A DNA stretch of 64,000 bases, taken from assembly GCF_020091405.1 (NCBI RefSeq), contig NZ_CP081903.1, forward strand, positions 5,580,501 to 5,644,500, given 5' to 3'. This DNA is from Bacteroides cellulosilyticus (lineage in GTDB: Bacteria > Bacteroidota > Bacteroidia > Bacteroidales > Bacteroidaceae). A program made the translations under genes and the position numbers. Below are positions 43,251-50,870 of the stretch, one piece after another (the stretch's first letter is position 1; every line of letters begins with the position of its first letter). The notes below the pieces were generated by a model that worked only from the letters and a program-made list of their open reading frames with translations, was not told the DNA's origin and ran no database searches.

Positions 43251-44378
43251 ATGAAGAAAGTAGTCATAGCTATTGACTCCTTTAAAGGATGTTTGCCCTC
43301 GGCAGAAGCTGGAAAAGCAGCTGCCGAGGGTATTCGTTCCGTATACCCGGAATGTGAAGTTATCTGCCTGCCCATAGCCGATGGGGGCGAAGGAATGCTG
43401 GATGTGCTGATTACGGCAACCAACGGTCAGGAAGTTCCGATCTCCGCCCACGATCCATTGATGAGATGGCGCAATACTTATTACGGCATTTCCGAAAATG
43501 GGGAAACAGCTTTCATAGAAATGGCAAGCATCAGCGGATTGCCTTTAGTTCCGCCGGAAAAAAGAAACCCGATGCTGACTACCACTTACGGCACGGGAGA
43601 AATCATTAGTGATGCTCTGGAACGTGGTTGCCGCAACTTTATCATTGGCATTGGTGGCAGTGCAACCAATGATGCAGGGTTAGGAATGCTTCAGGCATTA
43701 GGCTTTCATTTTTCAGACAAGGAGGGTAAAGAAGTAGGGACAGGCCGTGGAGAAATATTAATAAAAGTAGCGCATATAGACAGCACTTTTGTCCATCCGG
43801 CTTTAAACAGTTGCCGATTTACTGTTGCCTGCGATGTACAAAATCCATTCTATGGTCCCGAAGGAGCGGCTTATGTCTTTGCACCTCAGAAAGGAGCAGG
43901 CCGGGAAATGGTGGAGGCATTGGATGCAGGACTGCAAAACCTTGCAGAAGTCATCCGTCATACGACGGGAAAAGATATTTCCCATCATCCCGGAGCCGGT
44001 GCCGCCGGAGGTATGGGCGGTAGTCTGCTGGCTTTCCTGAATGCGGAACTGAAACCCGGCATACAACTGATGCTGGAAGCTCTTGACTTCAGTAATAAAA
44101 TAAAAAACGCTGACTTGATCATTACCGGAGAAGGAAAAGCAGACCGGCAAACATTGATGGGAAAAGTTCCTTCCGGCATACTTGCTGAAGCCCGGAAACA
44201 AGATATTCCGGTAATCCTGTTAGCCGGCAATATAGAAGATTCGGATGAATTACAACAGGCCGGGTTTGAAGGGGTCTTCTCTGTTAACCCTCCATTCATA
44301 TCGTTAGAAGAAGCCATGAAACCGGAAGTTGCACGCAAAAACATACAGCAAACAGTCGAGTGTATTTGCAAGAAGTAA
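43251..44378 (+). CDS. Glycerate kinase
   Basis: This 375-aa enzyme phosphorylates D-glycerate to 2- or 3-phosphoglycerate. The family is the GarK/GlxK type, shown by 'IAIDSFKGCLPSAEAGKAAAEGI', 'LPIADGGEGMLDVL', 'GIGGSATNDAGLGMLQALG' and 'ITGEGKADRQTLMGK'. The length matches the family. The product would feed the 3-phosphoglycerate pool used by the serine cluster 6-9 kb away, though the two are not linked in one operon. Confidence 0.95.
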   Translation: MKKVVIAIDSFKGCLPSAEAGKAAAEGIRSVYPECEVICLPIADGGEGMLDVLITATNGQEVPISAHDPLMRWRNTYYGISENGETAFIEMASISGLPLVPPEKRNPMLTTTYGTGEIISDALERGCRNFIIGIGGSATNDAGLGMLQALGFHFSDKEGKEVGTGRGEILIKVAHIDSTFVHPALNSCRFTVACDVQNPFYGPEGAAYVFAPQKGAGREMVEALDAGLQNLAEVIRHTTGKDISHHPGAGAAGGMGGSLLAFLNAELKPGIQLMLEALDFSNKIKNADLIITGEGKADRQTLMGKVPSGILAEARKQDIPVILLAGNIEDSDELQQAGFEGVFSVNPPFISLEEAMKPEVARKNIQQTVECICKK

Positions 44379-44405
44379 ATGATTAGAAGAAAGTGTGTCT
44401 CCGTA

Positions 44406-44978
44406 TCAGAGTTTATGTATCACTCCGCGACAACGTTTCATTTCTCTTTCCGTCAGTCCGGGATGTTGTTTCGTTCCGCCTTTCTCGATGGCTGAAACAA
44501 CTTTAAAGCCGCTCCATTTCAGGATTTCTTTCAGCGCTTTTACTACTCCCCTTGTCTGATTAAAGAATATATTGAAAGGATATGGAGTAGTGCAAGTGCT
44601 TACGATAACTGCCTTTTTACCTTTATGCAGGCCGATAGGAATACCTCGTGAGGTCTCTCCCATCATTCCGTAAACGATGCGGTCGAACATCACTTTCAGT
44701 TGTCCCGGCAGGTTTCCCCAATAGCAGGGAGCGCCGATTATCAGTGCTTGTGCTTCTTCTATCTGCTTCAGCACACGTTGTGCATCATCCTCAGGCAAAC
44801 AACATTTCAGTTTCTCACGGCAACTCATGCAGCCGATGCAGGAACGGATTTGCAGGTCAGCCACTCTAATCACAGTAACTTCGTCACCATTCGCCCGGGC
44901 TTCCGTTTCCATCAATTGCAGCATTTTCGAGATATGTCCTTGCTTGCGGGGACTTCCGTTGATAATCAGTATTTTCAT
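44406..44978 (-). CDS. Flavodoxin-fold NAD(P)H-dependent FMN oxidoreductase with a Cys cluster
   Basis: This 190-aa protein has the flavin-reductase fold: 'MKILIINGSPRKQGHISKM', 'ALIIGAPCYWGNLPGQLKVMFDR' and 'KKAVIVSTCTTPYP'. Near residue 50 there is a Cys cluster (CIGCMSCREKLKCC), as in iron-sulfur flavoproteins, but the spacing differs from classical Isf. The start at 44978 is chosen over an upstream hydrophobic extension. It lies 13 nt after the FKBP gene and is probably co-transcribed with it. Confidence 0.9.
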   Translation of the reverse strand: MKILIINGSPRKQGHISKMLQLMETEARANGDEVTVIRVADLQIRSCIGCMSCREKLKCCLPEDDAQRVLKQIEEAQALIIGAPCYWGNLPGQLKVMFDRIVYGMMGETSRGIPIGLHKGKKAVIVSTCTTPYPFNIFFNQTRGVVKALKEILKWSGFKVVSAIEKGGTKQHPGLTEREMKRCRGVIHKL

Positions 44979-44991
44979 AACTAGTCCGTAT

Positions 44992-45393
44992 TTACGCAAT
45001 TCCCAATAGCTGGACATCAAACACCAAAGTAGAGAAAGCAGGAATAGGGCCACTGCTACGTGTACCATACCCCATTGCATAAGGAATATAAACAATCCAA
45101 TGATCTCCTACATGCATTCGTTGCAGGGCTATCTGCCAGCCTTCAATGACTTCATTCAGACGAAAAGCCTCAGGGTAATTCCGTTTCCAGGAGTTATCGA
45201 ACTCGCGGCCATTTATCAAAGTGCCTTTATAATGCACAGTTACGATGCTATTCAAACGGGGAGTATTGCCGCCATTCCCTTCTTCCAATACCCGATATAG
45301 AATTCCGCAAGGCAGTTCCCGGATATCATTCTCTGCACGCAAAGCCTCCAGGTACTGCTCATTCTGCAATTTATATTCTTCTTTTCGTCCCAT
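44992..45393 (-). CDS. FKBP-type peptidyl-prolyl isomerase
   Basis: This 133-aa cytoplasmic protein has the FKBP core: 'SIVTVHYKGTLINGREFDNSW', 'VIEGWQIALQRMHVGDHWIVYIPYAMGYG' and the final 'IPAFSTLVFDVQLLGIA'. The short N-terminal helix ('QNEQYLEALRAEND') resembles the arm of FkpA/FklB-type enzymes, but no signal peptide is present. The promoter is a full-consensus pair upstream, back to back with that of the aspartate dehydrogenase gene. Confidence 0.94.
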   Translation of the reverse strand: MGRKEEYKLQNEQYLEALRAENDIRELPCGILYRVLEEGNGGNTPRLNSIVTVHYKGTLINGREFDNSWKRNYPEAFRLNEVIEGWQIALQRMHVGDHWIVYIPYAMGYGTRSSGPIPAFSTLVFDVQLLGIA

Positions 45394-45419
45394 AAGTTAT
45401 AAATGATTCTTCTTTCCCA

Positions 45420-45451
45420 CAAAAGTACAACATTTATGCTATCCACCCAAA
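45420..45451 (-). promoter_or_regulatory. Full-consensus Bacteroides promoter of the FKBP gene
   Basis: On the minus strand TTTG (45451-45448), a 20-nt spacer and TACTTTTG (45427-45420) match TTTG-N20-TAnnTTTG exactly. The predicted start of transcription is about 20 nt before the ATG at 45393. Confidence 0.8.
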
Positions 45452-45475
45452 TACGGAATAAGCTCATCGTGTGTT

Positions 45476-45507
45476 TTTGGAGATTATATGAATAAGCGGT
45501 ATCTTTG
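45476..45507 (+). promoter_or_regulatory. Full-consensus promoter abutting the aspartate dehydrogenase start codon
   Basis: TTTG (45476-45479), a 20-nt spacer and TATCTTTG (45500-45507) match the Bacteroides consensus exactly. The -7 box ends 4 nt before the ATG at 45512, so transcription should begin at or within about 2 nt of the start codon. Confidence 0.75.
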
Positions 45508-45511
45508 CTCC

Positions 45512-46303
45512 ATGAAAAAATTAGTTATTGTCGGATGTGGACGACTGGCCGGAATAGTTTCGGATGCAGTTGTTAATGGCTTGTTGCCGGAATATGATTT
45601 AGTTGGAGTTTACTCACGTACAGCAGAAAAAGCTGAACGTATAGTTAGTAAAATGCAGCAACACGGGAAATCCTGCGTAGCATGTACAACCCCGGAAGAT
45701 TTACTGGCACTGAAACCGGATTATCTGGTAGAAGCAGCCTCTCCTGCTGCCATGAAAGAGTTTGCATTACCCGCCCTAAAGAACGGTACTTCCATCGTCA
45801 CCTTGTCTATCGGTGCTCTGGCAGACACTGCTTTCTATCAGGAAGTGATGGAGACTGCCAAAGCGAACGGTACGCGTGTATACATCGTTTCCGGTGCTAC
45901 GGGCGGTTTCGATGTTCTGCGGACAGCTTCTTTAATGGGAAATGCAAAAGCTAAATTCTTTAATGAAAAAGGTCCTGATGCCTTGAAGGGAACAGCTGTA
46001 TATGATGAGGCATTGCAAACGGAGCAACGTGTTGTCTTCTCAGGAAATGCTACTGAAGCCATAGCCATGTTCCCAACAAAAGTCAATGTAGCCGTTGCTG
46101 CTTCACTGGCCTCCGTCGGCCCGGAGAATATGGAAATGTCCATGCAATCCACTCCCGGATTCGTGGGAGACACTCAAAGAGTAGAAATAAAGAACGATCA
46201 GGTGCATGCCGTAATTGATGTGTACAGCGCCACTGCTGAAATTGCAGGGTGGTCTGTTGTGAACACCCTGCTTAACATAACATCACCGATTGTATTCTTC
46301 TGA
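45512..46303 (+). CDS. L-aspartate dehydrogenase
   Basis: This 263-aa enzyme oxidises L-aspartate with NAD(P)+ to iminoaspartate, or aminates oxaloacetate. It has a Rossmann N-terminus ('MKKLVIVGCGRLAGIV') and the family block 'TSIVTLSIGALAD'. The C-terminal domain has 'ATEAIAMFPTKVNVAVAASLA', the site region of DUF108. Its product can feed NAD synthesis (NadA). The start at 45512 rather than 45488 is chosen because the family starts at MKK and the promoter box lies between the two ATGs. Its stop is 5 nt from the stop of the convergent 2-hydroxyacid dehydrogenase gene. Confidence 0.92.
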   Translation: MKKLVIVGCGRLAGIVSDAVVNGLLPEYDLVGVYSRTAEKAERIVSKMQQHGKSCVACTTPEDLLALKPDYLVEAASPAAMKEFALPALKNGTSIVTLSIGALADTAFYQEVMETAKANGTRVYIVSGATGGFDVLRTASLMGNAKAKFFNEKGPDALKGTAVYDEALQTEQRVVFSGNATEAIAMFPTKVNVAVAASLASVGPENMEMSMQSTPGFVGDTQRVEIKNDQVHAVIDVYSATAEIAGWSVVNTLLNITSPIVFF

Positions 46304-46308
46304 TTACA

Positions 46309-47193
46309 TTATCGGTTATATGCTTCTATATTGGCCAGTACTTTCTCGCTCAGGCGGTCAAACGCCTGACGGGTACGGCCTGTAGATACCTGCATACAGC
46401 GGACATGTGGATGGCTTAAAAGATGTGCTCCACCCAAAGCTCCCAGTGTATCACAAAAACAAAGGTTATCACCTTTCAGCCACTTAACGAACGCGGGGTC
46501 GTCCCACGCCGGAGACAGCCCGGTATTGAACAATATCTTTTTATTTCCAAGTTGTTCGAACTCAGCCTCATGCAACAGGACTGTATTCTTATTGAGACAA
46601 CAGAAAACGACTTCACTCTGAGAAAGAAGTTCTCCCAAGGGTAAGAAACGATATCCTTTGGCAGCCGCATCCTCTTTTTCGCTACGGGCAAAATAAGCGA
46701 TATCCGCCCCAAAGAATTTCAATGCATCGGCAATCATGCCACCGGATTTACCCAATCCTATGACACCTACTTTCAGCCCTGTGATCTCCCGGGGCATTTC
46801 TTCCCAGGATTCCTGACCAAATCCATGCAGGCAACGCACCAGTTCGCTGACTACATATTCCACCACACCTTCATCCCCATAATCCCGGATACCGGTTACA
46901 GTAATCCCCCGCTCGTTCGCATAACGAATGTCTACATTGGCACTCTCCGGCGAATACAGCGAGCAGCACATACCGATATACCTTATATTCGGACACTTCT
47001 CAAGCACACTCCTGTTTATTTGTGAAGTATAGCTCAATAGCACAGCATCAGCATCTCCGATACGGGCTACTATTTCATCATCCCCTGCCGGAACATCAGG
47101 GAACATCACTACCTTTTCTGCATACGAATGCAGTGCTTTTTCTGCTGACGGAATCAGACTTACGGGTTCTATTGCTACAAGTTTACGAAACAT
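46309..47193 (-). CDS. D-isomer-specific 2-hydroxyacid dehydrogenase family protein
   Basis: This 294-aa NAD(P)-dependent oxidoreductase has a catalytic N-terminal domain and a Rossmann domain with 'KVGVIGLGKSGGMIADALKFFGADI'. Later motifs are 'SQSEVVFCCLNKNTVLL' and 'ILFNTGLSP', in place of the usual 'LINTARG'. The normal catalytic Arg-Glu-His set is poorly kept, so the substrate may be unusual or activity low. The organism's true phosphoglycerate dehydrogenase is probably the gene at 50871. Confidence 0.88.
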   Translation of the reverse strand: MFRKLVAIEPVSLIPSAEKALHSYAEKVVMFPDVPAGDDEIVARIGDADAVLLSYTSQINRSVLEKCPNIRYIGMCCSLYSPESANVDIRYANERGITVTGIRDYGDEGVVEYVVSELVRCLHGFGQESWEEMPREITGLKVGVIGLGKSGGMIADALKFFGADIAYFARSEKEDAAAKGYRFLPLGELLSQSEVVFCCLNKNTVLLHEAEFEQLGNKKILFNTGLSPAWDDPAFVKWLKGDNLCFCDTLGALGGAHLLSHPHVRCMQVSTGRTRQAFDRLSEKVLANIEAYNR

Positions 47194-47220
47194 AGTTTTT
47201 TTATTTTAGAGAGGACGAAG

Positions 47221-47424
47221 TTAGCAAAAAGAGTGATATAAAACAAAAGAGCTGCCATCGATCATACGTGGCAACTCTTTCTTACTATCTTTACGACAAT
47301 ACTTTTTCTTGTTCTTATGCGGACGATCTTTTGCAATCCAACGTCCACCATTGCGTTCCATCTCTATCAAGCGGTTCGCTTCCTTGAATGCCGATATGGC
47401 ATCCCTGCGTTTTTTCGTCTTCAT
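47221..47424 (-). CDS. 67-aa Lys/Arg-rich small protein
   Basis: This strongly basic protein starts at 47424 (MKTKKRRDAI). A helical N-terminus ('AISAFKEANRLIEMERNGG') is followed by a basic stretch (KDRPHKNKKKYCRKDSKKE). It may bind RNA or ribosomes; this is inferred from charge only. The last 18 codons run through a terminator hairpin (47246-47280). Its upstream element, with a perfect 18-bp palindrome, is nearly the same as that of the DEAD-box helicase gene at 53246. Confidence 0.6.
   Translation of the reverse strand: MKTKKRRDAISAFKEANRLIEMERNGGRWIAKDRPHKNKKKYCRKDSKKELPRMIDGSSFVLYHSFC
47246..47280 (-). terminator. Terminator hairpin inside the 3' end of the 67-aa gene
   Basis: Arms AAAGAGCTGCCA (47246-47257) and TGGCAACTCTTT (47269-47280) pair over 12 bp. 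On the minus strand they are followed by TGTTTT. The hairpin lies within the coding frame, before the stop at 47221. Confidence 0.6.
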
Positions 47425-47474
47425 TGTTCTACAATTTTTATACATTACAATATAGCTGAAAGGCTAATGTTTTG

Positions 47475-47525
47475 CAAAGATAATGCAAATTGAGCGCAGA
47501 ACTTTCATGCTTGCATGAAAAAGTT
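47475..47525 (-). promoter_or_regulatory. Conserved promoter element with 18-bp palindrome (copy upstream of the 67-aa gene)
   Basis: On the minus strand TTTCATGCAAGCATGAAA, a perfect palindrome (47524-47507), is followed by a conserved stretch and the -7 box TATCTTTG (47482-47475). Over about 50 nt this matches the region upstream of the helicase gene at 54609-54660. Confidence 0.65.
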
Positions 47526-47574
47526 ATGCCGAAATGCAGCTTATCTTATCCAAAGGTAGTTAATAAAGCCGAAA

Positions 47575-47748
47575 CTATCCTCTGCTGCCCAAACTATTCT
47601 TATCCGGATTTATCTCCGAAACCATATTGCGCACTTCTTTCTTATCGACTTTGGAATATAAACCCAATTGTCGTCCAGGTAATGTTTCTTCAGCATCTTT
47701 TTGTATCTTGCTCTTCTCTTCAAGAGCCTTTTCATCTTTTTTATCCAT
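47575..47748 (-). CDS. 57-aa acidic/charged small protein
   Basis: A 57-codon frame starts at 47748 (MDKKDEKALEEKSK). The product is very hydrophilic: a Lys/Glu-rich helix, then 'LPGRQLGLYSKVDKKEVRN', and the end 'INPDKNSLGSRG'. The amino-acid composition is protein-like, with no rare-codon pattern. No family was recognised. It lies upstream of the palindromic promoter of the 67-aa gene, on the same strand. Confidence 0.5.
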   Translation of the reverse strand: MDKKDEKALEEKSKIQKDAEETLPGRQLGLYSKVDKKEVRNMVSEINPDKNSLGSRG

Positions 47749-47817
47749 ATCGTTATCTGGTTTAGGTTATTACTAAAATAGTAACACACAGATAGTCCTT
47801 AAGGTTCTCCCTCAATA

Positions 47818-47852
47818 CAAAAAAAGTTGCCAATGACTGACAACTCTTTTTT
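47818..47852 (-). terminator. Terminator after the DUF6249 gene
   Basis: On the minus strand AGTTGTCA and TGGCAACT (47845-47825) form a short stem with one G-U pair, followed by a run of seven T. Confidence 0.6.
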
Positions 47853-47881
47853 ATCATAAGAAAATTCCTAAAATTCAGCGA

Positions 47882-48280
47882 TTATTTTTTACTAAGCTTC
47901 AACTCTGCAATAAAGGCCGTGATAAGCCCGATACCTCCCAATGAAAGTACACAAGCTCCATAGACCAAGGATACTGTCTCACGATAAACACGCCAGTTGT
48001 CCACATCCTTATCCAAATATCCGGGAATTGCCGAAGTGCAAATTACAAATCCTATCAACAATCCTAAGCCCATGCCCACCAACAGACATCCTAATTTCAA
48101 TGCTGAAAAAGAAAAGTTACCATATAGTTTCGGCATACAAGCCACATCCGGTTGATACTTATCTCCCATTTTTTCAATAAGCATCAACCGCTCTTTCTTA
48201 CATACAAACAGTTCAAACAGTTTGTAAATCCCCAAAGTAATAATTGCCAAAATCGTAGGCACCATGATAAAATCCATCAT
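47882..48280 (-). CDS. DUF6249-type inner-membrane protein of the ECF sigma locus
   Basis: This 132-aa protein has three hydrophobic helices: an N-terminal one ('VPTILAIITLGIYKLFELF'), a middle one ('LGCLLVGMGLGLLIGFVIC') and a C-terminal one ('CVLSLGGIGLITAFIAELK'). A cytoplasmic stretch 'CKKERLMLIEKMGDKY' is typical of DUF6249 proteins next to ECF sigma factors in Bacteroidetes. It is read from a promoter identical in its boxes to that of the divergent sigma gene, so it is probably part of the same stress regulon. Confidence 0.8.
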   Translation of the reverse strand: MMDFIMVPTILAIITLGIYKLFELFVCKKERLMLIEKMGDKYQPDVACMPKLYGNFSFSALKLGCLLVGMGLGLLIGFVICTSAIPGYLDKDVDNWRVYRETVSLVYGACVLSLGGIGLITAFIAELKLSKK

Positions 48281-48322
48281 ATTCGTTTCGTTTTAAATTA
48301 GTATTTTTGTTCCTTTGTACAC

Positions 48323-48352
48323 TTTAGACGCAGTGTATTGTGTAAGGTTACA
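48323..48352 (-). promoter_or_regulatory. ECF-type promoter for the DUF6249 gene
   Basis: On the minus strand TGTAACC (48352-48346), 15 nt, and CGTCTAAA (48330-48323). Both boxes and the spacer length are the same as in the sigma-gene promoter. The ATG at 48280 is about 40 nt downstream. Confidence 0.75.
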
Positions 48353-48385
48353 CATTTCATCGAAAAAAATATTTCTCAGAAATAA

Positions 48386-48415
48386 TGTAACCTCCTACAA
48401 AGAGTTGCGTCTAAA
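48386..48415 (+). promoter_or_regulatory. ECF-type autoregulatory promoter of the sigma gene
   Basis: TGTAACC (48386-48392), 15 nt, and CGTCTAAA (48408-48415). The -35 AAC core and -10 CGTC are typical of ECF sigma promoters. The -10 box ends 7 nt before the ATG at 48423, so the leader would be only a few nt. Confidence 0.75.
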
Positions 48416-48422
48416 AGGCAGA

Positions 48423-48971
48423 ATGGAGTATAACGAAACACATATTATCCAACGCATACTGAGAGGGGAAACTGCTCTATACGAATACTTCCTGAATCAA
48501 CACGGTCAACAGGTCTTTTCCCTGATTGCCCGCATCATCTGTAATCAGGAAGATGCCGAGGAGTTGACGCAAGACGTTTTTCTGAAAGCGTTCCAGCACC
48601 TCTCCTCTTTCAAAGCCGAAAGTTCGTTCTCAACATGGATTTATTCCATTGCTTATAATACGGCGATTTCGGCAACCCGTAAGAAGAAATTCGATACCTT
48701 TGCCATGGATGATACGTTGCTCGCCAACATTTCCGACCAACAAGTAGATGAAACGCTTAATGATGAAAGTGAGGAAATGATTATCAGATTAAACAGAGCC
48801 ATAGAAAAACTTAACTCGGACGAACGTGCCTTGATTACCTTGTTCTACTACGAAGAAAAGTCATTGAATGAAACTGCCCTGATTCTGGGCCTGACGGAAA
48901 GCAATGCAAAAGTAAAATTGCATCGCGTACGCAAAAAGATATATGTACTCATAAAACAAGAGGAAGTATGA
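48423..48971 (+). CDS. ECF RNA polymerase sigma factor
   Basis: This 182-aa protein has sigma region 2 (about residues 10-80; 'EDAEELTQDVFLKAFQHLSSFKAESSFSTWIYSIAYNTA') and region 4 (about 120-175; 'LITLFYYEEKSLNETALILGLTESNAKVKLHRVRKKI'). The start at 48423 is chosen because the frame upstream contains its own promoter boxes. Its stop overlaps the start of the next gene by 4 nt. It probably drives its own promoter and that of the DUF6249 gene. Confidence 0.94.
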   Translation: MEYNETHIIQRILRGETALYEYFLNQHGQQVFSLIARIICNQEDAEELTQDVFLKAFQHLSSFKAESSFSTWIYSIAYNTAISATRKKKFDTFAMDDTLLANISDQQVDETLNDESEEMIIRLNRAIEKLNSDERALITLFYYEEKSLNETALILGLTESNAKVKLHRVRKKIYVLIKQEEV

Positions 48972-49342
48972 ACGAAGAACAAAAAGACAAAGGGCTGAAA
49001 AAAGCCATAAAAGAGGAAAACGGATTTCGTCTACCTTCCAATTTCGCCTACCATACCATGAGGAAGGTGGAAGAAGCCATACGCTTACGCGAAAAGAAAT
49101 CGGAACGAAGAACGCTGTTTGCTACGATAGCCGCTTCCATATTCTTAATAGGATGCTGCATTGCCGGATTAGTGATTTATTTCGGTAATACAATCAGAGA
49201 AGCCTTCATCCGCCCCGAAATACTGGAAACGGAAAAGATCCAAATTCCCTCATTCTATTTACTGATACTTATCGCAATGCCTCTGTTCCTTATCTTTGAC
49301 CGCTGGATGAGGAAACGATATTTTAATAAGCATCACCCTTAA
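48968..49342 (+). CDS. Small membrane protein, probable anti-sigma or sigma-partner
   Basis: This 124-aa protein has a charged cytoplasmic N-terminus with the 'LPSNFAYHTMRKVEEAIRLREKK' block. Two membrane helices follow (about residues 48-70, 'LFATIAASIFLIGCCIAGLVI', and 92-112, 'FYLLILIAMPLFLIF'). ATGA overlap with the sigma gene implies coupled synthesis and 1:1 stoichiometry, as for sigma/anti-sigma pairs. No zinc-binding anti-sigma motif (HxxxCxxC) is present. Confidence 0.75.
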   Translation: MNEEQKDKGLKKAIKEENGFRLPSNFAYHTMRKVEEAIRLREKKSERRTLFATIAASIFLIGCCIAGLVIYFGNTIREAFIRPEILETEKIQIPSFYLLILIAMPLFLIFDRWMRKRYFNKHHP

Positions 49343-49348
49343 AGAAAA

Positions 49349-49394
49349 AGCGAGGATATCCTTTGCAGGAACATCCTCGCTTCACTTTTTTATT
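49349..49394. terminator. Terminator between the sigma operon and the DUF1015 gene
   Basis: Arms AGCGAGGAT (49349-49357) and ATCCTCGCT (49373-49381) enclose a 15-nt loop, with ACTTTTTTAT after it on the plus strand and a run of A before it. It can act for both convergent transcripts. Confidence 0.7.
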
Positions 49395-49401
49395 TCATAT
49401 T

Positions 49402-50649
49402 TTAATCCAGCTTATGAATCACCAATCCCGAACGTAGTTTCGGTTCAAACCACGTTGTCTTAGGCGGCATGATATTGCCCGTATCTGCAATATCCATCAA
49501 TTGCTTCATGCTGACAGGATAAAGTGCCAAAGCCACTTTCATTTCACCACTATCCACACGTTTCTTCAACTCACCCAGACCACGGATACCTCCAACAAAA
49601 TCAATACGTTTATCCGAACGCAGATCTTTGATACCGAGAACTTCATCCAGAATAAGGTTGGAAGAAATAGTAACATCCAGTACACCAATCGGATCATTAT
49701 CATTGTAAGTACCCGGTTTAGCGGTCAGACTGTACCACTTGCCATCCAGATAAAGAGAGAAATTATGCAAACCGGCAGGTTTATAGATTTCAGTGCCTTT
49801 TTCTTCTACCGTAAAATTCTTGCTGACAGCAGTCAGGAATTGTTCAGGTGTCAAGCCATTCAAGTCTTTTACAATGCGGTTATAATCAATAATTGTCAGT
49901 TGGTTGGCGGGGAAGCAAACTGCCATGAAGTAGTTGTATTCTTCGTCACCGGTATGATTCGGATTCTGCTTAGCTTTTTCGGCTCCTACCAAAGCGGCGG
50001 CGGCACTACGATGGTGTCCGTCGGCAATATAAAGAGCAGGCATCTTAGCAAATTCCTTCGTAATGGCATCAATGTCTTCCTGCTTATCAATAATCCAGAA
50101 AGTATGACCAAAGCCATCACCGGGAGCAATGAAATCATATACCGGCTTTTCGGCTGTATAATGAGCGATAATAGCATCCAGAGTAGCATTGTCAGGATAT
50201 GCAAAGAATACCGGTTCGATATTGGCATTATTCACACGAACATGCTTCATACGGTCTTCTTCCTTATCGCGACGGGTCAGCTCATGTTTCTTGATGACGC
50301 CGTTCATATAATCAGGTACATAGGCACCTACTACTAAACCGTATTGCGTTTTCCCATTCATGGTCTGCGCATAGACGTAGTAGTTTTCTTTATCATCCTG
50401 TACCAGCCAGCCTTTGTCCTGAAACATCTGGAAGTTTTCGGCAGCTTTCTGATAAACACATTCATCGTGTTCGTCGGTACCTACGGGAAAGTCTATTTCG
50501 GGTTTTATGATATGATACAACGATTTTTCGTTTCCTTTTGCCTCTTCACGTGCTTCTGCTGAGTTCAGCACATCATACGGGCGGGAAGCTACCTGCTCCA
50601 CCAGCTCCTGCGGTGGACGGATACCTTTAAACGGTTTAATTATTGCCAT
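49402..50649 (-). CDS. DUF1015 protein of the serine-synthesis cluster
   Basis: This 415-aa protein covers the DUF1015 family: start 'MAIIKPFKGIRPPQELVEQVASRPYDV', middle 'TRRDKEEDRMKHVRVNNANIEPVFFAY' and the block 'ALYIADGHHRSAAA'. The last motif resembles the GxxR nucleotide loop of ParB/sulfiredoxin-fold enzymes, a fold also used by archaeal serine kinase SerK. It lies directly behind serC-serA with a 64-aa membrane protein between. A role in phosphoserine or serine metabolism is likely but unproven. Confidence 0.9.
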   Translation of the reverse strand: MAIIKPFKGIRPPQELVEQVASRPYDVLNSAEAREEAKGNEKSLYHIIKPEIDFPVGTDEHDECVYQKAAENFQMFQDKGWLVQDDKENYYVYAQTMNGKTQYGLVVGAYVPDYMNGVIKKHELTRRDKEEDRMKHVRVNNANIEPVFFAYPDNATLDAIIAHYTAEKPVYDFIAPGDGFGHTFWIIDKQEDIDAITKEFAKMPALYIADGHHRSAAAALVGAEKAKQNPNHTGDEEYNYFMAVCFPANQLTIIDYNRIVKDLNGLTPEQFLTAVSKNFTVEEKGTEIYKPAGLHNFSLYLDGKWYSLTAKPGTYNDNDPIGVLDVTISSNLILDEVLGIKDLRSDKRIDFVGGIRGLGELKKRVDSGEMKVALALYPVSMKQLMDIADTGNIMPPKTTWFEPKLRSGLVIHKLD

Positions 50650-50673
50650 AAGTCAAGGTGTGTTTTTAATGGA

Positions 50674-50868
50674 TTATTGAGATCTCTTTTTCATGAAATG
50701 CACTATCAAATAGATTGCGCTGCCTAATATCAACACAACAGATACGCCCTCGCAAAAGCCGAGGGCGAAATCTGAAAGTTCTTTTCTGAATATACTGCTT
50801 AGTGCAAAAACACCAGCACCTATCGTCAGATAGACAACTGCAAATTTATAGGCAGTTTTACTATTCAT
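50674..50868 (-). CDS. 64-aa two-helix membrane protein in the serine cluster
   Basis: This small protein (MNSKTAYKFAVVYLTIG) has two hydrophobic segments ('FAVVYLTIGAGVFALSSIF' and 'GVSVVLILGSAIYLIVHFM') joined by 'KELSDFALGFCEG', and a basic end. It starts 2 nt after the serA stop and ends 24 nt before the DUF1015 gene, so it is surely co-transcribed. No family name is certain. Confidence 0.72.
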   Translation of the reverse strand: MNSKTAYKFAVVYLTIGAGVFALSSIFRKELSDFALGFCEGVSVVLILGSAIYLIVHFMKKRSQ

Positions 50869-50870
50869 TC

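Noticed and set aside
47490..47765. 91-codon plus-strand frame in the same place as the 57-aa gene
   Set aside because: Cys/Ser/Leu-rich shadow that overlaps the palindromic promoter element; the minus-strand 57-aa frame has more protein-like composition.
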